From contig CAZXRQ010000003.1 of the NCBI GenBank assembly GCA_964642795.1, positions 1 to 61,818 of the forward strand: a stretch of DNA of 61,818 nucleotides, given 5' to 3'. Under the pieces are notes generated by a model that saw nothing but the letters and a program-made list of their open reading frames with translations, ran no database searches and had not been told where the DNA came from. The position numbers and the translations under genes are program-made. The stretch is from JAVVVD01 sp964642795. Lineage in GTDB: Bacteria; Bacillota; Clostridia; Christensenellales; CAG-138. Below are positions 8,599 to 18,503 of this stretch, one piece after another; positions within the stretch are counted from its first letter, which is position 1; each line of letters begins with the position of its first letter.

Positions 8599-9447
8599 TT
8601 GTCCTACGATGTGCTTGTAAAGACTATAACAAGTGGCTTTGCACAATTCAGGTGGAACGACGTGCTGGATATTGCTATAATCACTTTTTTGCTGTACCGT
8701 CTGATATTGCTCACCAAGGAGACCCGGGCTTATCAGGTGCTCAAGGGTGTGGCAGCTTTGTTTTTGCTGGCTGTGGCGAGCGACGCCATGCAGCTGACCA
8801 CGGTATCCTGGATGCTGAGCTCGGTGCTGGTAAGCGGGATAGTGGTGATAGTCGTGCTGTTTCAGCCGGAGCTGCGCCGTGCGTTCGAGCGTGTAGGACG
8901 CGGCAAGCTGATCCTGAGCGACGGCATAAAGGGCTTTACCGATGCGGAGGCCGCGCATACCATTCGGGAGATGCAGCTTGCGATAACCAGCCTTGCAAAG
9001 CGGCGCGTGGGCGCGCTGATAGTCATTGAGCAGCGTACGGGCCTTGCGGATATAGTGCGCACCGGCACGCGGATAGACGGCATTATCTCCGCCCCTCTGC
9101 TGGAAAACATATTCGAGCCAAACACCCCGCTGCACGACGGCGCGGTGATAATCAGCGGCGGCCTTATCGAAGCCGCGGCCTGCTTTTTGCCGCTGGCCGA
9201 AGATATTGCCGTAGCCAGGGAGCTGGGTACGCGCCATAGGGCCGCGCTGGGTATTTCCTCCGTGTCCGACAGCATAACAATCATAGTTTCCGAGGAGACC
9301 GGCGTGATATCCTGCGCAAGGGACGGCAAGCTTATGCGCTATATCGACGAAAAGGCGCTTAACAATCTGCTTTCGTCCATATTTGTGGTGGAGAAGGAAT
9401 CCTTCGCCTTCAACCTGTTCAAGCGGAGGAAGAAAAATGAAAACTGA
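8599..9447 (+). CDS. cdaA: Membrane diadenylate cyclase CdaA
   Basis: Makes cyclic di-AMP from two ATP at the membrane. About 282 aa from the TTG at 8599, chosen because GAAAGGCGG precedes it and it gives the short N-terminus typical of CdaA. Three hydrophobic segments occupy about residues 15-90 (DIAIITFLLYRL onwards), followed by the family hallmark FQPELRRAFERVGRGKL. The DisA_N catalytic motifs are intact: DGA at 180-182 and RHR at 212-214. It overlaps cdaR, its known partner. Confidence 0.94.
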   Translation: MSYDVLVKTITSGFAQFRWNDVLDIAIITFLLYRLILLTKETRAYQVLKGVAALFLLAVASDAMQLTTVSWMLSSVLVSGIVVIVVLFQPELRRAFERVGRGKLILSDGIKGFTDAEAAHTIREMQLAITSLAKRRVGALIVIEQRTGLADIVRTGTRIDGIISAPLLENIFEPNTPLHDGAVIISGGLIEAAACFLPLAEDIAVARELGTRHRAALGISSVSDSITIIVSEETGVISCARDGKLMRYIDEKALNNLLSSIFVVEKESFAFNLFKRRKKNEN

Positions 9448-10723
9448 GCAGACCAAGGAAAAGAGCTTCAAAAGCTTAATTAAGGGCTTTTTCACAAAAA
9501 ATGTGATGATCAAAATAATCTCGCTGCTGTTTGCTATGCTGCTGTGGGGTTATGTGATGATGGATCAAAATCCGAGCCGTATCAAAACGGTGTCAGATGT
9601 TGCGGTGAGCTTCGATGGCGAGGCGGATCTGCTCGCAAGGCAGCTGGTGGTTCGGGGTAACCGCGAGGAGCTGCTGGAAAGCGTATCCGCCCGTATCAGT
9701 ACGGAGCTTACCAACTATGCAGACCTTACGGCGGACAACGTACGCGCCACGATAAGCCTTAGAAACGTATCCATGCCCGGCACATACAATCTGCCTATTA
9801 CGGCCACTACGGCCAACGGTACCGTGCTTACAACCAGCCCGGACAGCGTGCAGATCGAGATAGACAGCCTGGCTACCAGAAAGATACCGGTTGAGCTGTT
9901 GTATGACGCCTCCTCGCTGCCGACGGGCTACTGGGGAGACGAGCCCACGCTCGGCCGTGCCGAGATAGAAATACAGGGCGCATCCCAGGACGTGGCCATG
10001 GTCACAAAGGCCATATGTACGCTGGATCTGTCCGAGCGCACGCAGAGCATATACGAATCCGTGGAGCTTACGCTGCTGGATGCGGACGGAAATGAAATAA
10101 GCTCGTCACTGTTTTTGAACGAGCTGCCCTCCGTTACCGTAACCATGAGCATATACCGCGCCGTTGCGCTGCCCGTTGATGTTGACGCGGTGGTGCTGGG
10201 GCAGAACAACCTGCCGGAGAATTACGAAATAATCGAGATAGTTTCGTCACCTGCGAGCGTAACGGTCGTGGGGGAGGAATCACAGCTGGAAGAATATACC
10301 GCGCTGGATATACAGCCGGTAAACGTGTCCGGGCGCACGGAGAGTCTGCTTGCGGAATTGGAGATAACCATCCCGGAAGGGCTCACGCTGCTTGGCGATT
10401 CCACGGTAAGCGTATATGTCAACATACGTCAGATACGCCAGACCATAACCTATGCAACCATACCTATAGAGATACAGGGGCTTTCACGTTCCCAGAACGG
10501 CGCGCTCAGCGCTGAGACCGTCACCGTGGTGGCCACCGGACCAATATCCATTATGAACCGCCTGCAGCGCGGCGACATAACCGCATTTGTCGATGCGAGC
10601 GCGCTGGAAAACGGCGTATATGAGCTGCCGGTCAAGATCGAGTTTTCCACAGAAGAACAGCAGCAGGGCATATACGTTGAGCTGTCGGTCGAAAACGTTA
10701 CGATAACCGTGACGGGCAACTGA
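9437..10723 (+). CDS. cdaR: YbbR-domain regulator of diadenylate cyclase
   Basis: CdaR is a membrane-anchored extracytoplasmic protein that binds and tunes CdaA. 428 aa from ATG 9437, with GGAGG just upstream, inside the cdaA coding end. One N-terminal membrane helix (about residues 22-42, IKIISLLFAMLLWGYVMMDQ) is followed by several YbbR repeats; VSFDGEADLLARQLVV, the region near IEIQGASQDVAMV and VTVVGEESQLEEY show the repeat pattern. In many Firmicutes glmM comes next; here a flavoprotein does. Confidence 0.9.
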   Translation: MKTEQTKEKSFKSLIKGFFTKNVMIKIISLLFAMLLWGYVMMDQNPSRIKTVSDVAVSFDGEADLLARQLVVRGNREELLESVSARISTELTNYADLTADNVRATISLRNVSMPGTYNLPITATTANGTVLTTSPDSVQIEIDSLATRKIPVELLYDASSLPTGYWGDEPTLGRAEIEIQGASQDVAMVTKAICTLDLSERTQSIYESVELTLLDADGNEISSSLFLNELPSVTVTMSIYRAVALPVDVDAVVLGQNNLPENYEIIEIVSSPASVTVVGEESQLEEYTALDIQPVNVSGRTESLLAELEITIPEGLTLLGDSTVSVYVNIRQIRQTITYATIPIEIQGLSRSQNGALSAETVTVVATGPISIMNRLQRGDITAFVDASALENGVYELPVKIEFSTEEQQQGIYVELSVENVTITVTGN

Positions 10724-10737
10724 CGGAGGGCGCGGCA

Positions 10738-12345
10738 TTGGCGCTGACGGTAGACAACATAAAACTCAACCTTAACGAAGACGAATCCTCGCTGACACAA
10801 AAGGCGGCGGGGATTCTTGGAGTAGACGCGCAGGATATAGCGGCCCTGCGTGTAGTTCGCATGGCGCTGGACGCCCGGAGGAAGCAGGATATACATCATC
10901 TGTGCACCGTGCTCGTGGAGCTTACTGGCGGCGAGACGCGTGCGCTTTCCCATGCAAAAAGCGGCCATTCGGTGCGGCGTGTGACGCAGAATACGCCGGA
11001 GGAGCCCCGCGTGGGCAACGCTCCGCTTACTGCGCCGGTAGTAGTGGCAGGGCTGGGACCGGCGGGATTGTTTGCAGCATATACGCTTGCGCGGTACGGC
11101 TATAAGCCCATAGTGCTTGAACGCGGACGGGACGGCGACCGCCGCGCAAGCGATGTAGTGCGCTTTATGCAGAGCGGCGTGTTGGATGAGAATAGCAACG
11201 TCATGTTTGGCGAGGGCGGTGCGGGCGCATTTTCCGACGGAAAACTGACCACCCGCATAAAGGACGTTAGGGCAAATGAGGTGCTGCGGCTGCTCGTGCA
11301 TTTTGGCGCGCCGGAGGAGATAACAGTAATGGCTAAGCCGCACATCGGCACAGATAAGCTGTGCGGTGTGGTAAAGCGTATGCGGGAGGAAATATGCGCT
11401 CTTGGCGGCACGGTGCTATTTGAAACGCAGCTCTGCGGCCTGCATACAGAGGATGGCAGACTTACCGCCGTAAACGTGCGTAATAACGGCAATGTTGAAA
11501 GACTAGAGTGCACCGCCTGCGTGCTGGCCACCGGGCAGGGCGCGCGGGATACCTACTCCATGCTCTGTGCAAACGGGATGGCGCTTGCGCCCAAGCCGTT
11601 TGCGGTGGGTGTGCGCATAGAGCATCCGCGCACCGCGATAGACGCGGCACAGTTTGGAGCGATGGCCGGGCATCCACGGCTGGGTGCGGCGGAATACCGC
11701 CTTGCGGACAGCGTGAATGGGCGGGGAGTATATACTTTTTGTATGTGCCCCGGCGGCGTGGTGATAGAGAGTGCCTGCGCGCAGGAAGAATTAGCCGTTA
11801 ACGGCATGAGCCGCCATGCGCGAAATGATGAAAACTCCAACGCTGCAATAGTGGTACAGGTGGCCCCGTGCGATTTTGGCGAAGGCCCACTAGACGGTAT
11901 GCGCTTCCAACAGGCGCTGGAACGCGAAGCCTTCCGGCAAGGCGGAGGCGGCTATTTTGCGCCGGCTCAACGCAGCGCGGACTTTATGTCGGGCGTAAAC
12001 TCCGGGAGCTTGGGCAGCGTATCCGCTACGCATCTGCCTGGCGTCAACGTATGCTCGCTGGATTTCCTGCCGGATTTTGTGTGCGCAGGCGTGCGCGGCG
12101 CGATAACCGCATTTGGCCATAAACTCAAGGGGTTTGACATGGGCGATGCAGTGATAACCGCTGTGGAGAGCCGTACCAGCTCGCCGGTGCGCATACTGAG
12201 GGACGCGGACGGCTCCGCATTGAATGCAAAGGGATTGTATCCGGCGGGCGAAGGCGCGGGCTATGCTGGCGGCATAGTGAGTGCGGCGGTGGACGGGATG
12301 CACGCAGCGGAGCGAATAGTAGAGCTGTATGCGCCTCCGCGATAA
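10738..12345 (+). CDS. FAD-dependent oxidoreductase, COG2509 type
   Basis: A predicted cytoplasmic flavoprotein dehydrogenase, 535 aa. Residues 1-75 form the small N-terminal domain typical of this group (VDNIKLNLNEDE, IAALRVVRMALDARRK). The dinucleotide-binding fold begins near residue 101 (VVVAGLGPAGLFAAYTLARYG) and ends with the FAD motif GLYPAGEGAGYAGGI near the C-terminus. The TTG start is supported by CGGAGGG 7 nt upstream. It is 14 nt after cdaR, so probably co-transcribed. The substrate of this family is not established. Confidence 0.85.
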   Translation: MALTVDNIKLNLNEDESSLTQKAAGILGVDAQDIAALRVVRMALDARRKQDIHHLCTVLVELTGGETRALSHAKSGHSVRRVTQNTPEEPRVGNAPLTAPVVVAGLGPAGLFAAYTLARYGYKPIVLERGRDGDRRASDVVRFMQSGVLDENSNVMFGEGGAGAFSDGKLTTRIKDVRANEVLRLLVHFGAPEEITVMAKPHIGTDKLCGVVKRMREEICALGGTVLFETQLCGLHTEDGRLTAVNVRNNGNVERLECTACVLATGQGARDTYSMLCANGMALAPKPFAVGVRIEHPRTAIDAAQFGAMAGHPRLGAAEYRLADSVNGRGVYTFCMCPGGVVIESACAQEELAVNGMSRHARNDENSNAAIVVQVAPCDFGEGPLDGMRFQQALEREAFRQGGGGYFAPAQRSADFMSGVNSGSLGSVSATHLPGVNVCSLDFLPDFVCAGVRGAITAFGHKLKGFDMGDAVITAVESRTSSPVRILRDADGSALNAKGLYPAGEGAGYAGGIVSAAVDGMHAAERIVELYAPPR

Positions 12346-12371
12346 AAGGGCTGTTTAACGGCGGCGGCTTG

Positions 12372-12380
12372 TGGTAAAAT
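12372..12380 (+). promoter_or_regulatory. Extended -10 promoter, start codon 7 nt downstream
   Basis: TGGTAAAAT (TGn plus TAAAAT at 12375-12380). Initiation about 7 nt downstream would fall at or one base before the ATG at 12388. There is no ribosome-binding site between, so the mRNA may be leaderless. Confidence 0.5.
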
Positions 12381-12387
12381 AAACTCT

Positions 12388-13392
12388 ATGAAAAGAAAAA
12401 ATGGGCTTATAAACGGAATATTCCTGATTACTGCTCTCGCCGCATTGTGCTGTGCGGCGCTTTCGGCATGTAGCGGCGATATGTTGCCGGACGATCAGAT
12501 AGACATTGCAGATACTGTGGATGGCGAAGGAATAGTCAGCGCAGAGGGGCTTATAGATTTCATTGAAAACGGCGATACGGACACGGCCACGCTGCTTGCC
12601 CCCATTGATCTTGGCAACGAGATGCTGCGGCTTACCGCACAGCGTGGAGCGGTGATCATAAACGGCAGCGAATATAACATAACCGGCAGCGGGGACTGCG
12701 TGCTGCGCATGGAGGACGGCTGCACCGTTACGCTCAACGACGTTACGATCGACGGGCACGACGACGGCATAGGCTGCCTTGGTGATGCGGTTGTAGGCGG
12801 CGAAAACTGTATAGTGATAGCTGACGGCAATGCGCTGGTATCGCCCGGTACGGTGACCGTAAGCGCGGGCAGTACGCTGACGCTTACAGCACAGGCGGGC
12901 TGCGGCATAACCGCGAAGACGCTTACGCTGGCGAATGGCGCCCGCGTGGCTACAAACGCAGTGCTTAATGCCGTAATAACGACCAACGGAGATCTTACGC
13001 TGATGGAAAACGCCGCGCTCAGCGCGTATACGGAAACAAACTATAATGCCGTAAAATGCGTGGGCGTGCTCGTTATGAAGCCGGGCTCCTCGTTTACGGC
13101 GGAGAACGGCGGCGATTATCACGGCGCGGAGCTGGAACGGGTATGTATAGAGGGCATGGTGACCGTGCGCGCTGCCGGCGGCAGCAAGGGCATGGGCATG
13201 TTCATATTTACACAGAATGAGGATATATGCGTGGTGGGTGAATGTACGCCGGAGCCCCAGTATGAAAGCGGGTTGGGCAGTATAACATTCGTTTCGGACG
13301 CCGCCGCGTACGATGAATGGACGGCTGCGCAGGCGGCACAGGCCGAGCCGGATTCCGGTGACGCGGAAAATGATGAGGAGGATGCGGGTTGA
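12388..13392 (+). CDS. Lipoprotein with repetitive beta-helix-like domain
   Basis: A 334-aa surface lipoprotein. The signal peptide ends in the lipobox LSAC (lipidated Cys28). The rest is made of short Thr/Val/Asn/Gly-rich strands (VIINGSEYNITGSG, CTVTLNDVTIDGHDDGIG, TLTLANGARV), the pattern of a right-handed parallel beta-helix and of carbohydrate-binding domain lipoproteins. The C-terminal tail is acidic (SGDAENDEEDAG). No catalytic residues can be assigned. A 32-codon membrane ORF follows 1 nt after the stop. Confidence 0.75.
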   Translation: MKRKNGLINGIFLITALAALCCAALSACSGDMLPDDQIDIADTVDGEGIVSAEGLIDFIENGDTDTATLLAPIDLGNEMLRLTAQRGAVIINGSEYNITGSGDCVLRMEDGCTVTLNDVTIDGHDDGIGCLGDAVVGGENCIVIADGNALVSPGTVTVSAGSTLTLTAQAGCGITAKTLTLANGARVATNAVLNAVITTNGDLTLMENAALSAYTETNYNAVKCVGVLVMKPGSSFTAENGGDYHGAELERVCIEGMVTVRAAGGSKGMGMFIFTQNEDICVVGECTPEPQYESGLGSITFVSDAAAYDEWTAAQAAQAEPDSGDAENDEEDAG

Positions 13393-13393
13393 T

Positions 13394-13492
13394 ATGAAAA
13401 GAAAGCATAGAGTGCTCAGCCTTCTGCTTGCGCTGCTGTTTGTGGCCGGCACGGTGTTTACGATAGTTTTTGCGCTTGTATACTACTATTGA
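13394..13492 (+). CDS. Tiny single-span membrane peptide (32 aa)
   Basis: ATG at 13394 to TGA at 13492, one base after the stop of the lipoprotein gene, with a GGAGGA stretch about 10 nt upstream. The product begins MKRKHRVLSLLLALL: a basic N-terminus, one hydrophobic helix, and the end LVYYY. The layout is that of a genuine small membrane protein translated by coupling, but no homologue is recalled. Confidence 0.45.
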   Translation: MKRKHRVLSLLLALLFVAGTVFTIVFALVYYY

Positions 13493-13525
13493 TTTTTAGT
13501 AAAGCGGATAACGGAGGTTTGAATT

Positions 13526-14539
13526 ATGGAATACATACTTAATAAACTGCGCGAGCTCATGGCTATACCCAGCCCCAGCGGCTTTACCCGCGAGGCTGCG
13601 GAGTATGCCGTTGCCTGCTTTGGAGAGCTTGGCTTTGACGCCGGGATCACCAAAAAGGGCTGCGTAATAGCGGATCTTGGCGGCGAGGGCGATCCGCTCA
13701 TGCTTGCTGCGCATATAGATACGCTGGGCGGCATGGTAGCGGAGATAAAGGAAAACGGACGGCTGAAGCTTACCAGGGTGGGAGGCCTTCAGCCCAACAA
13801 TATTGAAACCGAGAATTGCGTAATACATACCCGCTTTGGCAGCACATTTACGGGCTGTATGCAGCTGAATGACCCTTCCGTGCATGTAAACGATAAATAT
13901 GCCAAGACCGAAAGGGCTTTTGACGGCATGGAGGTCGTGATAGACGAGAATGTCTCCAAACCGGAGGATACCCAGGCGCTGGGTATTTCCGTGGGGGATT
14001 ATGTCTGCTTCGATCCGCGTCTGACAGTGACGGATACCGGCTATATAAAAAGCCGTTTTTTGGATGATAAGCTAAGTGCGGCTACGCTTTTGGGGTTTGC
14101 CAAGTATATCGCGGACAATAGTATTGCTCTGAAACGTAAGCTGTACGTTTACTTTACCGTATACGAGGAGGTCGGGCACGGCTGCTCGGCGCTGCCAGTG
14201 GATATAAACGAAATGCTCTGCGTGGATATGGGCTGCGTTGGCAAAGGACTTACCTGCGACGAGCGCATGGTAAGCATATGCGCTAAGGATTCCGGCGGCC
14301 CGTACAACTACGAGATGACTACGCAGCTTATACGTCTTGCCAAGGATAAGGGGATAGACTATGCGGTGGACGTTTACCCGTTTTACGGCTCGGATGCGGA
14401 GGCGTCGCTTGCGGCGGGGTACGATATACGCCATGCACTGATAGGCGCGGGCGTGTATGCATCGCACGGGTACGAGCGCAGCCATGTGGACGGCGTGAGG
14501 AATACGCTTGAGCTAATAAAGGCATATGCGCTCGAATAA
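13526..14539 (+). CDS. M42 family metallo-aminopeptidase
   Basis: A cytosolic dizinc aminopeptidase of the PepA/YsdC/FrvX (M42) type, 337 aa, which trims peptides. Metal and catalytic motifs are visible: AAHIDTLGGMV (His, Asp), FLDDKLSAA (bridging Asp), YEEVGHG (catalytic Glu-Glu), VDMG and SHGYERSH (last His). A clear GGAGG precedes the ATG. It sits next to the exporter leader but ends 20 nt before that promoter. Confidence 0.92.
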   Translation: MEYILNKLRELMAIPSPSGFTREAAEYAVACFGELGFDAGITKKGCVIADLGGEGDPLMLAAHIDTLGGMVAEIKENGRLKLTRVGGLQPNNIETENCVIHTRFGSTFTGCMQLNDPSVHVNDKYAKTERAFDGMEVVIDENVSKPEDTQALGISVGDYVCFDPRLTVTDTGYIKSRFLDDKLSAATLLGFAKYIADNSIALKRKLYVYFTVYEEVGHGCSALPVDINEMLCVDMGCVGKGLTCDERMVSICAKDSGGPYNYEMTTQLIRLAKDKGIDYAVDVYPFYGSDAEASLAAGYDIRHALIGAGVYASHGYERSHVDGVRNTLELIKAYALE

Positions 14540-14558
14540 TATATAGTTGGCGCAGCGC

Positions 14559-14587
14559 TTGCCAAATATTAACGGCAGGAGTATAAT
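14559..14587 (+). promoter_or_regulatory. Sigma-A promoter of the ABC exporter leader
   Basis: TTGCCA (14559-14564), exactly 17 nt, then consensus TATAAT (14582-14587). Transcription should begin near 14594, leaving a leader of about 190 nt before the first ABC gene. Confidence 0.8.
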
Positions 14588-14633
14588 ACCGAATGGATTT
14601 AGGTTCAATTATTTACAAGGAGGTCGTGACAGA

Positions 14634-14690
14634 ATGGTCAGCGTTGCAATCAAGTATCGTAAATATGCACGGCCTGCTTATGCGGTATAA
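14634..14690 (+). CDS. Leader peptide of the ABC exporter operon (18 aa)
   Basis: A strong AAGGAGG (14617-14623) is followed 10 nt later by ATG; the peptide is MVSVAIKYRKYARPAYAV and stops at 14688-14690. It lies between a sigma-A promoter and a terminator hairpin, and its own codons contain the arm that can pair with the terminator. This is the layout of the BmrB-type leader upstream of bmrCD in Bacillus subtilis, where ribosome stalling lets transcription continue. Confidence 0.7.
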   Translation: MVSVAIKYRKYARPAYAV

Positions 14691-14728
14691 TCACACCGCA
14701 AACGTTTTATTGTGAAAACAGGGCCGTG
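14668..14728 (+). promoter_or_regulatory. Predicted antiterminator pairing and leader hairpin
   Basis: CACGGCC (14668-14674, inside the leader peptide codons) is perfectly complementary to GGCCGTG (14722-14728), the 5' arm of the terminator. A separate hairpin TGCGGT/ACCGCA (14681-14686 with 14695-14700) overlaps the leader stop codon. The two pairings using 14722-14728 exclude each other, as in an attenuator. Confidence 0.6.
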
Positions 14729-14753
14729 GACATTATGAATCCATGGCCTTTTT
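14722..14753 (+). terminator. Attenuator terminator before the ABC exporter
   Basis: GGCCGTGGA (14722-14730) pairs with TCCATGGCC (14740-14748) through nine base pairs, one of them G-U, around a 9-nt loop and followed by five T. It sits 33 nt before the ABC start codon and after the leader peptide, so its likely role is regulated termination. Confidence 0.75.
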
Positions 14754-14785
14754 AGACTGCGAAAATAACCCTTTGGAGGGAACTG

Positions 14786-16626
<1,841 letters not shown>

Positions 16627-16630
<4 letters not shown>

Positions 16631-18450
16631 GCGCCATTGAGGAACAGAGCTACGACCAAAAGGTCGATTTGAAGATATGGAAGCGGCTGATTCGCTACGC
16701 ATGGAACTATAAACGCAGTGTTATCGCGCTGGTTGCAGTACTTGTGATGGTGGCGCTGGTGGATATTGTTTACCCGCTGATGAGCCGCTACGCCATAGAT
16801 AACTTCATAGAAAAGAGCAGCATGGACGGCATGGGCTGGTTTTGCGCGCTGTACATCGCGTTTGTTGCGCTGCAGTCGTCCGGAGTGTATCTGTTCGTTA
16901 AGCTCGCGGGCAGGCTGGAGATGAACGTTTCCTACGACATCCGCCAGGACGCCTTTAAAAAGCTTCAGGAGCTGTCCTTCTCGTTCTACGACAAGACTGC
17001 CGTTGGCTATCTGATGGCGCGCATGGTAAGCGATATCGCCCGCCTGTCCGAGATGATAGCCTGGAGCATAGTGGATCTAATGTGGGCGCTTGCATATGTT
17101 GTGGGCGTTATAGTCGCCATGATGGTGCTGGATTTCGGCCTTGCCATGCTTGTGCTGGTGGTGATACCTCCGCTGGCTGTGATAAGTGTGTTCTTTCAAA
17201 AACGCATACTCAAATACCAGCGCATAGTAAGGAAGACCAACTCCAAAATAACCGGCTCCTTCAACGAGGGGATAATGGGCGCGATGACCAGCAAGACCCT
17301 TGTGCGCGAGAACGCCAACACCAAGGAGTTTACCGTGCTCACGGGCGAGATGCGACGTGCCAGCGTGCGCGCGGCAATGCTCTCAGCACTTTTCATGCCC
17401 ATAGTGATGTTTTTGGGCAGTATCGGCACAGGGCTTGCACTGTACCGCGGCGGCTATGAGGTGATATTCCTGGGCGCCAGCTTCGGTACGCTGTCCGCGT
17501 TTATCAGCTATACCGCTAACTTTTTCGAGCCGATACAGCAGCTTGCGGGTATACTGGCGGAGATGCAGAGCGCGCAGGCCAGCGCCGAGCGGGTGATACA
17601 TCTTATCGACACCCCGTGCGAGATAGTCGACTCTCCCGAGGTGATAGAAAAATACGGCGACGCATTTTCGCCCAAGCGTGAAAACTGGGAGGATATAACC
17701 GGCGCGGTGGAGTTTACGCACGTTTCTTTCGGTTATGCCGGCGGTGAAAAGGTGCTGGAGGATTTTTGCCTTAAGGTGCGACCCGGCGAGAATATCGCGC
17801 TTGTGGGCGAGACCGGCGCGGGGAAGTCCACTATTGTGAACCTCGTATGCCGCTTTTACGAGCCTACGTCGGGCGAGATACTCATCGACGGCGTGGACTA
17901 CCGCAAGCGCAGCCAGCTTTGGCTTCAGGACAGGCTGGGCTACGTGCTGCAAACGCCGCATCTGTTCTCCGGCAGTATAAGAGACAACATCCGCTACGGC
18001 CGAAAGGACGCTACGGACGAGGATGTGCGCGCCGCAGCGCGCATGGTGCACGCGGAGGAGTTCATACTCAAGCAGGAGCACGGCTACGATACCGAGGTGG
18101 GCGAGGGCGGCGCAAGGCTATCCACCGGTGAAAAACAGCTGGTATCCTTTGCCCGGGTAATATTGAAGAATCCGCGCATATTCGTGCTGGACGAGGCGAC
18201 CAGCAGCGTGGATACCGAGACCGAGCAGCTTGTGCAGCACGCCATAACCACCGTGCTTAACAACCGCACCAGCTTCATAGTGGCGCACAGGCTTTCCACC
18301 ATACGCAATGCGGACAGGATACTCGTTATACGCGACGGTCACATAACCGAAGCCGGCACGCATACGGAGCTGCTCAAGCAGAAGGGCTACTACTACGACC
18401 TGTATACCACGCAGTTCCGCGAGGAGGCAAGCGATAGCATATTGCAGTAA
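16627..18450 (+). CDS. Heterodimeric ABC exporter subunit with catalytic Glu (BmrD/YheH-like)
   Basis: The partner half-transporter, 607 aa, with six membrane helices and an ATPase domain. Walker A GETGAGKST starts at residue 394, Walker B is VLDEATSS with Asp522 and intact Glu523, but the signature is altered to LSTGE (498-502). The defects are complementary to those of the preceding protein: one composite ATP site is fully canonical and the other fully degenerate. The start overlaps the previous stop (ATGA) and a terminator follows the stop. Confidence 0.9.
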
Positions 18451-18461
18451 TTAGGCGTGAT

Positions 18462-18489
18462 AACGGGGGCGACGCAAGCTCCCGTTTTT
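18462..18489 (+). terminator. Rho-independent terminator after the ABC operon
   Basis: AACGGGGGC / GCTCCCGTT stem (one G-U pair), 7-nt loop, followed by a T-run. Its T-run runs straight into the extended -10 box of the next gene. Confidence 0.8.
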
Positions 18490-18497
18490 GTTATAAT
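18489..18497 (+). promoter_or_regulatory. Extended -10 promoter with start codon at the predicted +1
   Basis: TGTTATAAT (TGn plus TATAAT at 18492-18497). The six following bases lead to ATG at 18504, the expected transcription start. No ribosome-binding site and no -35 are visible, so the mRNA is probably leaderless. Confidence 0.55.
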
Positions 18498-18503
18498 AGT
18501 AAT

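Noticed and set aside
12355..13452. 365-codon minus-strand ORF opposite the lipoprotein gene
   Set aside because: Antisense shadow; the plus-strand product has a perfect lipobox and promoter.
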